The position numbers and the translations under genes were made by a program. A stretch of 64,000 nucleotides of DNA from DATAVB01 sp036267955 (GTDB taxonomy: Bacteria > Actinomycetota > Actinomycetes > Mycobacteriales > QHCD01), in assembly GCA_036267955.1 (NCBI GenBank), contig DATAVB010000059.1, forward strand, positions 40,467 to 104,466. The letters run 5' to 3'. A model generated the notes under the pieces. That model was given only the letters and a program-made list of their open reading frames with translations. It had not been told where the DNA came from and did not search any database. Of the stretch, positions 23,060 through 31,654 are shown one piece after another (within the stretch, counting starts at the first letter, position 1; every line of letters begins with the position of its first letter).

Positions 23060-23788
23060 TCAACCACCGAGTACGGACCGCAACCCGGCCTTGATCAGGG
23101 CGGCGTGCAAGCGAACCGACAGAGCCGCGAGCTCCTGCGCGGTCTCCTCCGCCCGCCCCCGAGCCTCGGGATTGCGCTGCCGGACCAGCGGGAGCACCAC
23201 CTGCTCGAACAGGCCCACCTCGCGGTCGGCGGCGGTGCGGTAGGCCCGCAGGTGCCGTGGCTCGATTCCGTACCGAGCCAGCGCGCCCACCGTCTGGGCG
23301 ATCGTCAGCGCGGTCTGGTCGTAATGACCCCCGCGCGAACTCAACAGGCCGGACTGCTCCAGCTGACCGAGCGTCTCCTCGGTGATGTCCGCCGCAGCCA
23401 GCAACTCCGGGCGGGACAGCCGCACCGGGGACGGGTCCGGGGCGAGCACCTGGGACGCATCGGGAGCGGCGACCAGGGTGCGCGGCAGCCTCGGCGCGCC
23501 GTCCGGCGTATCCGGCGGGTCCAGGCCGCGGTCGATCGCATCGAGATGGTCCTTGATGACGCGCAACGGCAGATAGCGGTCACGCTGCGCGGCAAGAACA
23601 TAGGTCAGGCGGCTGACGTCTTCGCGGGAGAACTTGCGGTACCCGGACGGCGTCCGCTCTGGAGTGATCAGCCCCTCAGACTCCAGGAACCGGATCTTGG
23701 AGATCCTGACGTCGGGAAAGTCCGCACGCAGCACTCCGAGCACCTCACCGATGCTCATGAACGCGCGGGCCGGGCCGGACATGCTCAT
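23060..23788 (-). CDS. MerR-family regulator (Rv1828-like)
   Basis: A 242-residue protein with an N-terminal MerR winged helix (SIGEVLGVLRADFPDVRISKIRFLESEGLI; TPSGYRKFSREDVSRL) and a long C-terminal effector region without obvious metal ligands. It corresponds to Rv1828 by position and size. Its ATG overlaps the stop of the FHA gene by four bases, so the two are translationally coupled. Confidence 0.9.
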   Translation of the reverse strand: MSMSGPARAFMSIGEVLGVLRADFPDVRISKIRFLESEGLITPERTPSGYRKFSREDVSRLTYVLAAQRDRYLPLRVIKDHLDAIDRGLDPPDTPDGAPRLPRTLVAAPDASQVLAPDPSPVRLSRPELLAAADITEETLGQLEQSGLLSSRGGHYDQTALTIAQTVGALARYGIEPRHLRAYRTAADREVGLFEQVVLPLVRQRNPEARGRAEETAQELAALSVRLHAALIKAGLRSVLGG

Positions 23789-24402
23789 TGCTGGCTCCGC
23801 GGCCCCTCGGCTGCGGACCGGTCTGCCGTCTGGTCGCCCGATCGTCCCGCTCCGGAGCGGGATCCGGTGAGGAACACCAACCGGAATTTCCCGATCTGTA
23901 CCTCGTCCCCGCCGGCGAGGGTGGAACTCTCGATCCGTTCGCGGTTGAGGTAGGTGCCGTTCAGGCTTCCGACGTCGTTGACCGAGAACTCGACGCCGGA
24001 GCGGCGGAACTCCGCATGCCGACGGGAAACCGTGACATCGTCGAGGAAGATGTCGCTGTCGGGGTGGCGGCCGGCTGTGGTCACGTCCTGGTCCAGCAGG
24101 AATCGACTGCCGGCGTTCGGCCCGCGCTTGACGACCAGTAGCCCGGAGCCGGGAGGCAGCGCCTCCATCGATCCGAACTGCCCCTCCACGGCATCCTGTG
24201 CATCCGCGTTGTCCGACGCGTCGATGGCCTCACCGGCATCGTCGAACGCCGTGCTGCTGATAACCGAGGTCGAGTCCGCGGGTTCGCTGCCGGCGGCAGG
24301 ACCGACCGTGCTGGCGTCACCGGGGCGGACAAGCTGAGCGCCGCATTGCGAGCAGAACCGGCTCTCGTCGGAATTCTGCTGGCCGCACCGGGTGCAGAAC
24401 AC
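23785..24402 (-). CDS. garA: GarA/OdhI-like FHA protein with N-terminal zinc ribbon
   Basis: GTG 24402 is chosen because GGAGGGG lies about eight bases upstream. The 205-residue protein starts with a zinc ribbon (FCTRCGQQN and FCSQCGAQL), then an acidic linker containing STSVISSTAF, then an FHA domain (about residues 100-185) nearly identical to mycobacterial GarA (LVVKRGPNAGSRFLLDQ, AGRHPDSDIFLDDVTVSRR, DVGSLNGTYLNRE). GarA binds and inhibits 2-oxoglutarate dehydrogenase and other glutamate-node enzymes, and is switched off when Ser/Thr kinases phosphorylate its N-terminal ETTS motif. Here STSV is the likely equivalent. The zinc ribbon is not present in mycobacterial GarA. Confidence 0.9.
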   Translation of the reverse strand: MFCTRCGQQNSDESRFCSQCGAQLVRPGDASTVGPAAGSEPADSTSVISSTAFDDAGEAIDASDNADAQDAVEGQFGSMEALPPGSGLLVVKRGPNAGSRFLLDQDVTTAGRHPDSDIFLDDVTVSRRHAEFRRSGVEFSVNDVGSLNGTYLNRERIESSTLAGGDEVQIGKFRLVFLTGSRSGAGRSGDQTADRSAAEGPRSQQ

Positions 24403-24623
24403 GGTCAGGGTCCCCTCCATTCGGTCGGGCCACCCCGTCGGATGTACCCCGTTCTGATGGTCTTGCACATGTGCCGACGCACCTGCGGCACGGGATCTGA
24501 GATCAGTCCCGCGCAACCGCGCGCCACGTGTTCCGGGAGCCTAGCCAGCCGTCCGGGACAGGGTCAACCAAAGGTTGAGCTTAACCCGGGCCGGCCACTT
24601 GGCGCCGCAGCTGTCCGCAGATA

Positions 24624-25013
24624 TCAGTGCGGGTCGAGCATTCCCTGGTACGCCGCCGCGTCAAGCATGGTGTCCAGCGCCGACGGGTCACCCACGCTGA
24701 TCTCGAACATCCAACCCTCGCCGTACGGATCGGAGTTGATCAGCTCCGGAGTCGCGTCCAGTGTCTCGTTGCGCGCGGACACGGTGCCGGCGACCGGGGC
24801 ATAGATGTCCGAGACGCTCTTGGTCGACTCGACCTCCCCGATCGCCTGTCCGGCCTCGACCGCGGCGCCGATCTCGGGCAGTGACACGAAGACCACGTCG
24901 CCGAGGGCGTTCTGCGCATAGTCGGTGATGCCGATGCGCACCGTGGCGCCATCGGCCGACGGCTTGGCCCATTCGTGTTCGGCGGTGTATTTCACATCAT
25001 CTGGTGTGCTCAC
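24624..25013 (-). CDS. gcvH: glycine cleavage system H protein
   Basis: A 129-residue lipoyl carrier protein. The lipoylated lysine is Lys65 in GEVESTKSVSD. KYTAEHEWAK at the N-terminus and INSDPYGEGWMFEI near the C-terminus are family hallmarks. It shuttles the methylamine arm between GcvP, GcvT and lipoamide dehydrogenase. Between it and the FHA gene are 221 bp, so it may be separately transcribed. No riboswitch is visible in its 33-bp upstream gap. Confidence 0.95.
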   Translation of the reverse strand: MSTPDDVKYTAEHEWAKPSADGATVRIGITDYAQNALGDVVFVSLPEIGAAVEAGQAIGEVESTKSVSDIYAPVAGTVSARNETLDATPELINSDPYGEGWMFEISVGDPSALDTMLDAAAYQGMLDPH

Positions 25014-25046
25014 GATGGTGCAGCGTAGTGAGGTCGGTCCGACGGG

Positions 25047-25700
25047 CTACGCGCGGCCCGCGTGCTGGGTCCTGCCGCTGTGCAGGATCCCGATCACCTG
25101 CCATACGTAGAGGGCCGCGGACCATACATATAGTGCGGTCCCCCAGATGGTGAATGCCCACGCGATCGGACGTACCACGTCGCCCGCGGTGCCGCCGAGA
25201 ACACCGGCGAGCAGGAGCAACGGAAAGGCATACATCAGATTAAAAGTGGCTGCCTTACCCAAGTAATGAACTTGAAACAGCGGATAGCCGCGGCGTCGGA
25301 GCAGTAACTGGCAGACACCGAGCACCAACTCGCGACCGAGCAGGATCGCCATCACCCACCAGGGAATGATGTCCCGGATAACGAAGGAGACCAGGGTCGC
25401 CACGATGTAGAGCCGGTCCGCGGCCGGATCGAGCAGCACGCCCAGCTTGCTCGTCTGCCCGAGCCACCGGGCGATCTTGCCGTCGAGATAATCGGAGAAG
25501 CCGCTCGCGGCCAGCAACACCAAGGCGGCCACGTCGTCGTGCGGACCGAGAATCAACCAGAGATAGACCGGCACCCCCAGCAGCCGGGCGAAACTCAGAA
25601 TGTTGGGAACGGTCCAGACTCGGTCGGTGGAGTCGGGCCTGTTATCTGCTATCTGGTTGTCCGCTCTGGGGCCGTGTCTCGTGCTGCCGGCGTCGCTCAC
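25047..25700 (-). CDS. CDP-alcohol phosphatidyltransferase (PgsA type)
   Basis: The frame is open to 26036, but GTG 25700 has GGAGAG six bases upstream and gives 217 residues, the usual length. The complete CDP-alcohol phosphotransferase motif runs from residue 70 to 95 (DYLDGKIAR, then G, then DPAAD), with all four Asp present. About six transmembrane helices follow the family pattern. It makes phosphatidylglycerol phosphate or a related lipid in the membrane. In M. tuberculosis pgsA2 (Rv1822) occupies the same place near gcvH. Confidence 0.9.
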   Translation of the reverse strand: MSDAGSTRHGPRADNQIADNRPDSTDRVWTVPNILSFARLLGVPVYLWLILGPHDDVAALVLLAASGFSDYLDGKIARWLGQTSKLGVLLDPAADRLYIVATLVSFVIRDIIPWWVMAILLGRELVLGVCQLLLRRRGYPLFQVHYLGKAATFNLMYAFPLLLLAGVLGGTAGDVVRPIAWAFTIWGTALYVWSAALYVWQVIGILHSGRTQHAGRA

Positions 25701-25918
25701 TGGACTCTCCGCGCTCCATCCTCGGTGCTCGTACTGAACTCTCGCTGACGCGGTCGGGCACCGCCGGCTCCGAGCATTTCCCAGCTTACGACGGGACCGC
25801 CGGTTGCCCGCGCAGCCCACGTCGGGCAATTGTGGTCGATATACCACAGTCCGCCGGCATGCCTGAACCGTTGTCGCCGCCTTCCTTGCTAATCTGCGCC
25901 CACAATGGAGGGAGCAGA

Positions 25919-27085
25919 GTGACGAAAAGCTATCTGCTCGCGGGCACTGTGGCATCGATCCTCGCGTTCGCATTCTTCTCCCCCGCTCAACCGGGCAATG
26001 AGAAGAGCAGTGCGGACCGCCAGCAGAGCCACTCACGGGAAACGGCGCCGACTGCGAAGAAGATCACACCGGACCTGTTCTTCAAGCCCAAGAAACTAGA
26101 GCCCGGTCAGAAGCCGCCGCAGTTCATCGTCCTCTCGTTCGACGGCGTCGGCTGGCACGAGAAATGGCAGTACTGGGCGAGCATCGGCAAGCAGGTGCCA
26201 TTGCGGTTCACCGGATTCCTGACCGGGCTCTATCTGCTCGATGAACAGCACAGGACCGCTTATGACGCGCCCCGCCACGGGCCAGGAAAGAGCTCACTGG
26301 GAGCGTGGAACACCGCACCGGAGGTCGTGCAGGAGATCCGCGACCTGAACTCGGCCTGGCAGCACGGTGATGAGATCGGCACCCATTACAACGGTCACTT
26401 CTGCTCGGACAACCCGCCTGGTGGCAACAGTTGGACCACCGCCGACTGGAACTCCGAACTGGATCAGTTCTTCACGTTCTTCCGGAATTACCGCCGGATC
26501 GACGGCCTGCCCGAGGCTCCGGCGTTGCAGGTGCCCGCCAGCACGATCCGGGCAGAGCGGACCCCGTGCCTGGAAGGCGACCCGGCGCAATTCTTTCCCG
26601 CCCTCAGGGCCCACGGAATCGACGTCGACTCCAGCGTGACCAGGCGCGGATTGTCCTGGCCGCTGGAACAGAACGGGATCTGGCAGATGGGCATGTCGAC
26701 GTTCCCACTGCATGGCACCCAACACTTCGTGACGACCATGGATTACAACCTGTGGTACACGCAGGAGAACGTCAGCACCACCGTTCCGGCGGATCGGTCG
26801 AAGCAGGACGGCGAACAGGTCCTGAACACATATCTGGACATGTATCACGCCGCATACCAGGGCAACCGGGCGCCGCTCTTCCTGGGTAACCACTTCGAGA
26901 GCTGGAACAACAACGCGTACACGACCGCGCTGGGCAACTTCGCGTTGAAAGTGTGCGGACAACCCGATACCTACTGTGTCCCGTTCCGCGACGTGGTCCG
27001 GTGGATCGACGCCCAGGACCCGGCCACCATTGCGCGACTCCAGTCTCTGGCGCCCGAGTTGGGGCCACCCGGCAGCGGTCAGTGA
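25919..27085 (+). CDS. secreted polysaccharide-deacetylase-like protein
   Basis: GTG 25919 follows GGAGGGAGCAGA; an upstream ATG at 25832 is less likely. The 388-residue product has a signal-like segment (residues 5-25, SYLLAGTVASILAFAFF) with no lipobox. FIVLSFDGVGWHEK supplies the metal-binding Asp, and DEIGTHYNGHF the H-x4-H, of a NodB-type carbohydrate esterase. Other parts (LFLGNHFESWNNNAY, FRDVVRWIDAQDP) also occur in actinobacterial relatives. It may act on cell-wall or extracellular polysaccharide; the substrate is unknown. Four cysteines may form disulfides outside the cell. Confidence 0.78.
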   Translation: MTKSYLLAGTVASILAFAFFSPAQPGNEKSSADRQQSHSRETAPTAKKITPDLFFKPKKLEPGQKPPQFIVLSFDGVGWHEKWQYWASIGKQVPLRFTGFLTGLYLLDEQHRTAYDAPRHGPGKSSLGAWNTAPEVVQEIRDLNSAWQHGDEIGTHYNGHFCSDNPPGGNSWTTADWNSELDQFFTFFRNYRRIDGLPEAPALQVPASTIRAERTPCLEGDPAQFFPALRAHGIDVDSSVTRRGLSWPLEQNGIWQMGMSTFPLHGTQHFVTTMDYNLWYTQENVSTTVPADRSKQDGEQVLNTYLDMYHAAYQGNRAPLFLGNHFESWNNNAYTTALGNFALKVCGQPDTYCVPFRDVVRWIDAQDPATIARLQSLAPELGPPGSGQ

Positions 27086-27438
27086 TCCATTTCCGTTCGC
27101 TGCCTTTCCCGCCGACGCCTTAGTGCGTCGATACCCGGAACCAGGTCCGACCGCAACCTGATCCCCAACGCCGGCCCATGGATTCCTTGGCCAGGTAAAG
27201 CACCCTCTGATGACATCACGCCCGGCCGGCTGTGGGCGGCTATCGCAACCACCCGGGACAGGGCGTTGTCGTGTGATCGGGGCCGCTTGCTCGGGCGAGA
27301 CTGCAACCCCACAAAGCCAAAAAGTCGATGTCGACCTGTGCCATAGAGGCACAGGCCGACATCGACAGGTACATCGGTGAAGCGGCCGGCTACAGCCCGG
27401 TCAACAACCCGGAGCGGCAGCCAGCTTTGTGACCGCTG
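27086..27438. other. intergenic region between convergent genes
   Basis: 353 bp between the deacetylase-like gene and the Lsr2-like gene, which converge. It holds one long hairpin (27325-27365, listed separately). Short frames exist on both strands but none looks coding. Nothing else is recognised. Confidence 0.5.
27325..27365. terminator. 18-bp hairpin between convergent genes
   Basis: Arms of 18 bp with one mismatch (TCGATGTCGaCCTGTGCC and its near-complement) enclose a 5-base loop (ATAGA). It stands between two converging genes, so it could end transcription from both sides. There is no U-tract, which is common for actinobacterial terminators. Confidence 0.55.
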
Positions 27439-27765
27439 TCAGGAACGCGCGGCGCGGTAGGCCTCGAGAATCGGGGCCGGCAGGCGACCGCGGTCGCTCA
27501 CCGTGTGGCCGTGCTCCCGAGCCCACGCGCGAACGTCGGCCGAAGAGGCGGACGAGGAAGCGGCGGCGCGACGGCGACGGGGCCGGGCCGCCGCAGCGGT
27601 CGTCCGGGCCGGGCGGCCGGCGCGACGGGGCCGACGGGTGCTGGTTGCCCGCTCGGCAACCGCGCCACCCTCGGACTCCACCACTCCGATATTCACGCCA
27701 TAGGCAGCGCCCACAACGCGCAGTACGTCATCTAGCGATTCGCTCGTTTCAACTGTGAGTTTCAT
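27439..27765 (-). CDS. Lsr2-type DNA-binding protein with atypical N-terminus
   Basis: From ATG 27765, 108 residues. The last 35 residues (SADVRAWAREHGHTVSDRG, then RLPAPILEAYRAA) are a typical Lsr2 C-terminal domain, with the DRGR motif that enters the minor groove of AT-rich DNA. Upstream is a low-complexity basic Arg/Ala/Ser linker. The N-terminus (MKLTVETSESLDDVLRVV) lacks the AKKVQVTLVDDLDG-type oligomerisation region of classical Lsr2. It probably silences AT-rich DNA, but it may oligomerise differently. The region just upstream is AT-rich for this genome and may be an autoregulatory target. Confidence 0.83.
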   Translation of the reverse strand: MKLTVETSESLDDVLRVVGAAYGVNIGVVESEGGAVAERATSTRRPRRAGRPARTTAAAARPRRRRAAASSSASSADVRAWAREHGHTVSDRGRLPAPILEAYRAARS

Positions 27766-28384
27766 GTCTCTGTTTCCCGCCTGTCGTCCTGGGGTGCTCG
27801 TGACAAAGAGCCCGAGCACTCGGTCAGAGAGAATCGCTTCTGGAAAGCGACGCTCTCACCATACACTGCCGACATGGTTCAAATTCCCCGACATGCCGAC
27901 ATCTAACCGTACCATCATAAACACCTTGATTGACCACGCGCTAATCGAGTGGCTCTTCTTTCGACAGGACGTGCACATAAATGCGGAGCCGTCGGAGTTT
28001 ACGAGATCCACTCACGATGCGGCGGGCCACTCGGACTGACTGACCTCTATTCCAGCCGGCTGCCGCCTATCGGAGTTTCCGCAGTTGGTTTCGGCAGGCG
28101 ATGTGACGGCAAATGTCGTGCGGGTCACTCTCCCCACCCGGCCCGACCGCATTCCCGGGCATCTTTGCGGCCTTTGGCACTTCCGGCAATGCACCCTCTG
28201 GCGGCGGAAGGCGTTTCGGCTGCGTGACGCCCGGACCGATGCGTGAAGCGCCAGCATCGAATGGCCGCATTTGTCGAGGGCCGATCGCGACACGTGACTC
28301 ACCCGCGGGCCGGTTCGGCGGGAAACCGAGGTCCGGCCGGCCGCCTGAAACACATGCCGCCATGGCACACCGGCGGGTCGCCGA
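27766..28384. other. AT-richer intergenic region
   Basis: 619 bp between the divergent Lsr2-like and potassium-channel genes. The part from about 27840 to 28020 is roughly half A+T by eye, against about 30% in nearby genes. No ORF with plausible codon use is seen. It probably holds both promoters and could be bound by the Lsr2-type protein. Confidence 0.5.
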
Positions 28385-29497
28385 GTGAGTCGGGGCACGA
28401 TGTTCCGTACCCTCTCCGGCATGCAGCTCGCGGCCGGCCGGGACGAGCAGTATCGCCGCGCCCTTGCCTTTCCGACTCGACGCCCGCCCCCGCTCGTCAG
28501 GCTCATGATCCGGCTGGGTATCTCGCTGGGGATCCTGCTGATCGCCGCTCTGCTGGTTTTCGTCGACCGGGCCGGATACCGCGACTCGGCCGGGAGCCAG
28601 CTGTCCTTTCTAGACAGTCTCTACTATGCGACGGTCAGCCTCACCACCATCGGATACGGTGACGTCGTTCCGGTGACGTCGGGTGCACGGCTCATCACCT
28701 TTGTGTTGATCACTCCGCTCCGATTGGCATTCCTGGCCATCCTGCTGACGACCACTGTGTTCGCCCTCACCGAGCAATTCCGGCGGGAGCAACGCGAGCA
28801 CACCTGGAGGAAACGGATGCACGACCACACGATCATCTGCGGTTACGGGATTCAGGGACGGGCCGCCGCGCGCAGTCTGGCGCTGGCCGAGCCGGGGGTC
28901 AATATCGTCGTTCTGGACTCAGACTCCGAGGCGGTGGAGCGGGCCGTCTCCGACGGCTACATCACCTCCCGCGGCGATGCCAGGGAAGAACGCACGCTGC
29001 AGATCGTCAATATCGCGACGGCCCGCCGATTGGTGATCTCGGTCGGCCGGGACGACACAGCCGCGCTCATCACGCTCACGGTGCGCCGGCTCAATCCGGG
29101 CGCCCTAGTGGTTGCGTCGGTGGTCGAACAGGAGAATGCGCCGTTGCTGCGACAGTCCGGCGCCAATGTAGTCGTCTCCTCGCACGATTCGGCCGGCGCC
29201 CTGCTCGGAATGTCGTCCACCTCGCCAATGGCGGGGGCCATTGCCGAAGATCTCCTCGATTTCTCCGAGGGTCTGGATCTGACCGAGCGCACGGTCGAGA
29301 ATTCCGAGGTCGGTCGACGGCCGTGTGATCTCACCGATCTCGTCCTGGGTGTGGTGCGTGAGGGGCAGTTGATTCGATTCGACGACATCGCCACCGGTGT
29401 TCTCTCCGCCGGCGACCGCGTGGTCTGTATCTCGGCGCAGCGTCGTGGCGGTGTGGCTGGCAGCGCGACCTCCGGGGCGAACGATCAGGGCCGATAG
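28385..29497 (+). CDS. potassium channel with RCK (TrkA-N) domain
   Basis: A 370-residue protein. Two transmembrane helices (about residues 38-60 and 100-125) flank a pore loop with the selectivity filter TTIGYGDVVP. A cytosolic Rossmann-type RCK domain follows (HTIICGYGIQGRAAARSL, VVLDSD, ARRLVISVGRDDTAALI), and then a TrkA-C-like end. It resembles MthK/Kch-type ligand-gated K+ channels. Start codons at GTG 28385, ATG 28400 and ATG 28421 are all possible. It is divergent from the Lsr2-type gene and followed 73 bp later by the S9 peptidase. Confidence 0.9.
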   Translation: MSRGTMFRTLSGMQLAAGRDEQYRRALAFPTRRPPPLVRLMIRLGISLGILLIAALLVFVDRAGYRDSAGSQLSFLDSLYYATVSLTTIGYGDVVPVTSGARLITFVLITPLRLAFLAILLTTTVFALTEQFRREQREHTWRKRMHDHTIICGYGIQGRAAARSLALAEPGVNIVVLDSDSEAVERAVSDGYITSRGDAREERTLQIVNIATARRLVISVGRDDTAALITLTVRRLNPGALVVASVVEQENAPLLRQSGANVVVSSHDSAGALLGMSSTSPMAGAIAEDLLDFSEGLDLTERTVENSEVGRRPCDLTDLVLGVVREGQLIRFDDIATGVLSAGDRVVCISAQRRGGVAGSATSGANDQGR

Positions 29498-29570
29498 AAC
29501 GAACGACATCGTCGGCCCCGGGTCTGACATAGGGTCGTATGGCACCCGACATACGGCACTAAGGAGCTCG

Positions 29571-31577
29571 ATGACCGGCAGCGCCCCGTTCGACAACCTT
29601 TCCGAATTCGTGGCAATCCCACGCCTGGACGGACTGCGGCTCTCCCCGGACGGATCCCGTCTCGTCACCACCGTGCAGCGGCTGGACCCGGCCGGCGCGT
29701 CGTATATCCGCGCGCTGTGGGAGATCGATCCCAGTGGAGATCGGCCCGCGCGCCAACTCACCCGTTCGGCGGCCGGAGACTCGTCGCCGGTGTTCCGCGC
29801 TGACGGCTCCCTGCTCTTCGTCTCCAAACGTCCCTCGCCCGACTCCGCTCCGGATTCCGATCCGAAGACACCGGGGTTGTGGTCACTGCCGACCGGAGGT
29901 GAGGCCGAATTCGTGGCCTCCAGCCCCGGTGGTTGCGCCGGGCCGGTGGCCGCCCGGGCCGCCGATTCTTTCGTGCTGAGCACGGACCGGTTGGCCGGCG
30001 TCACCTCCGCGGACGAGGATGAGCGGCGCCGGACCGAGCGGCGAGAACGCAAGATCGGTGCGGTGTTGCACGACGGTTTTCCGATTCGGTACTGGGACCA
30101 CGAGCTTGGACCGGACTTTCCCCGGCTGGTGGCGGGCAGCGAGTTACGGGACCTGACCCCCGACGCCGGTGGCAGCCTCACCAATGCCCGCTACGACATA
30201 ACGCCTGACGGTGGCATCGTTGTCACAGACTGGAAGGTGCCGCTGCGGCACGGGCAACACCGGGCGACCCTGGTGACCATCGACGTCGGCACCGGTGCAC
30301 GCCGAACCCTCGTCGAGGAGGTCGGCGCCGATCACGGCGGCCCGGTCATTTCACCGAACGGCACGCTGGTGGCGGCTTTTCGCGAGACCGATGGTGACTT
30401 CGACACCCCCATGACGGTGCGCCTGGTGGTGCATTCCCTGATCGGTGCGGCGGCCCGTCCGATCGACCTCGGCGACGATGTCTTTCCGGCCGAGGTCGCC
30501 TGGTCGCCGGATTCCGGGACGCTCTATGTCGCCGGTGACCGGCACGGCCGCGGAGCCGTGGTGGCGGTCGACCTGGCGACCTGCGAACAACGACGTCTGG
30601 TTAGTGACGCCGTCTACGCGAATCTCTGTGTGAGTCCCGACGGGCGTCAGCTGTACGCATTGCGGTCCGCGATGGACCGGCCCAACACACCGGTCCGGCT
30701 GGATGCGCTCGGCATCGACCAGACGCCGGCACACCTGCCGTCGCCGGCACCGGAATTGAGGCTGCCCGGCACCGTCACCGACGTCAGCACCACCGCACCG
30801 GACGGCGCAACCGTCCGCGGTTGGCTGTTCAGTCCGGACGGCGTCGGTGAATCCACTCCGCTGCAACTGTGGATCCATGGCGGGCCGTTCGTCTCGTACA
30901 ACTCCTGGAGTTGGCGCTGGTGCCCGTGGTTGGCCGTGGCCCGTGGCTGGTCGGTGCTGCTGCCCGACCCGGCGCTGTCGACCGGATACGGGCCGTCCTG
31001 GATCGCGCGGGCCTGGCCGCATCGTGCCGCCGCGGTCTGGTCGGATGTGAAATCCCTGCTCGACAACGTCTGCGCCAGGAACGACATAGACGAGACCCGA
31101 ACGGCGTGTCTCGGCGCGTCCTTCGGCGGATACATGACCAACTGGCTCGCGGGTCACACCGACCGCTTCTCCGCGATAGTGACGCATTCCGGTCTCTGGG
31201 CCGCCGATCAGCAGCACACGACGACGGACGCCGCATTCTGGAAGTCCGATCTGTTCGGCACGCCCGCGGAGCACCCGGACTGGTATGCCGAAAACTCGCC
31301 ACATCATTTCGTCGACAACATCACCACCCCCATGCTTATTACGCACGGAAACCGGGACTACCGCGTCCCGTACAGCGAGTCGCTGCGACTGTGGTGGGAC
31401 CTGGTCAGCCGCTTCGACGGCGAACCCGGCGACCTGCCGCACCGATTCCTCCAGTTGCCGAGCGAGAACCACTGGGTCCTGTCCCCCGGACAGGCACAGC
31501 TCTGGAACGAGACTGTCTCAGCTTTCCTGGACTGGCACGTCCGAGGACGGGAATGGGTCCGGCCTGAGTTGGCCTGA
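29571..31577 (+). CDS. S9-family prolyl-oligopeptidase-like serine peptidase
   Basis: ATG 29571 follows AAGGAG, giving 668 residues. The N-terminal two thirds read as a beta-propeller (repeated SPDG/SPDS elements such as LRLSPDGSRLV and CVSPDGRQLYAL). The C-terminal alpha/beta-hydrolase domain has Ser517 (GASFGGYMTNW), Asp596 (HGNRDYRVP) and His634 (SENHW), a complete triad. No signal peptide is visible, so it is probably cytosolic. The closest type is acylaminoacyl-peptidase / dipeptidyl-peptidase of subfamily S9C. A long hairpin follows the stop. Confidence 0.92.
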   Translation: MTGSAPFDNLSEFVAIPRLDGLRLSPDGSRLVTTVQRLDPAGASYIRALWEIDPSGDRPARQLTRSAAGDSSPVFRADGSLLFVSKRPSPDSAPDSDPKTPGLWSLPTGGEAEFVASSPGGCAGPVAARAADSFVLSTDRLAGVTSADEDERRRTERRERKIGAVLHDGFPIRYWDHELGPDFPRLVAGSELRDLTPDAGGSLTNARYDITPDGGIVVTDWKVPLRHGQHRATLVTIDVGTGARRTLVEEVGADHGGPVISPNGTLVAAFRETDGDFDTPMTVRLVVHSLIGAAARPIDLGDDVFPAEVAWSPDSGTLYVAGDRHGRGAVVAVDLATCEQRRLVSDAVYANLCVSPDGRQLYALRSAMDRPNTPVRLDALGIDQTPAHLPSPAPELRLPGTVTDVSTTAPDGATVRGWLFSPDGVGESTPLQLWIHGGPFVSYNSWSWRWCPWLAVARGWSVLLPDPALSTGYGPSWIARAWPHRAAAVWSDVKSLLDNVCARNDIDETRTACLGASFGGYMTNWLAGHTDRFSAIVTHSGLWAADQQHTTTDAAFWKSDLFGTPAEHPDWYAENSPHHFVDNITTPMLITHGNRDYRVPYSESLRLWWDLVSRFDGEPGDLPHRFLQLPSENHWVLSPGQAQLWNETVSAFLDWHVRGREWVRPELA

Positions 31578-31593
31578 TCACGGGGGCGTCGTC

Positions 31594-31641
31594 CCGGCTG
31601 CATACAACGCCCGGTGAAGGTAGGGCGTTGTACGCAGCCGG
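31594..31641. terminator. 19-bp hairpin between convergent genes
   Basis: CCGGCTGCATACAACGCCC pairs with GGGCGTTGTACGCAGCCGG over 19 bp with one mismatch; the loop is 10 bases. It lies 17 bp after the S9 peptidase stop and 13 bp beyond the 3' end of the convergent secreted-protein gene. It suits a bidirectional terminator. Confidence 0.6.
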
Positions 31642-31654
31642 GAGGCCGCTTGGA

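Noticed and set aside
27079..27312. A 77-codon minus-strand frame between the deacetylase-like and Lsr2-like genes
   Set aside because: No ribosome site, no match to any family I recognise, and no start consistent with its neighbours.
27870..27895. GGTTCAAATTCC resembling a tRNA T-loop
   Set aside because: The flanking sequence does not form the anticodon or acceptor stems, so it is not a tRNA.
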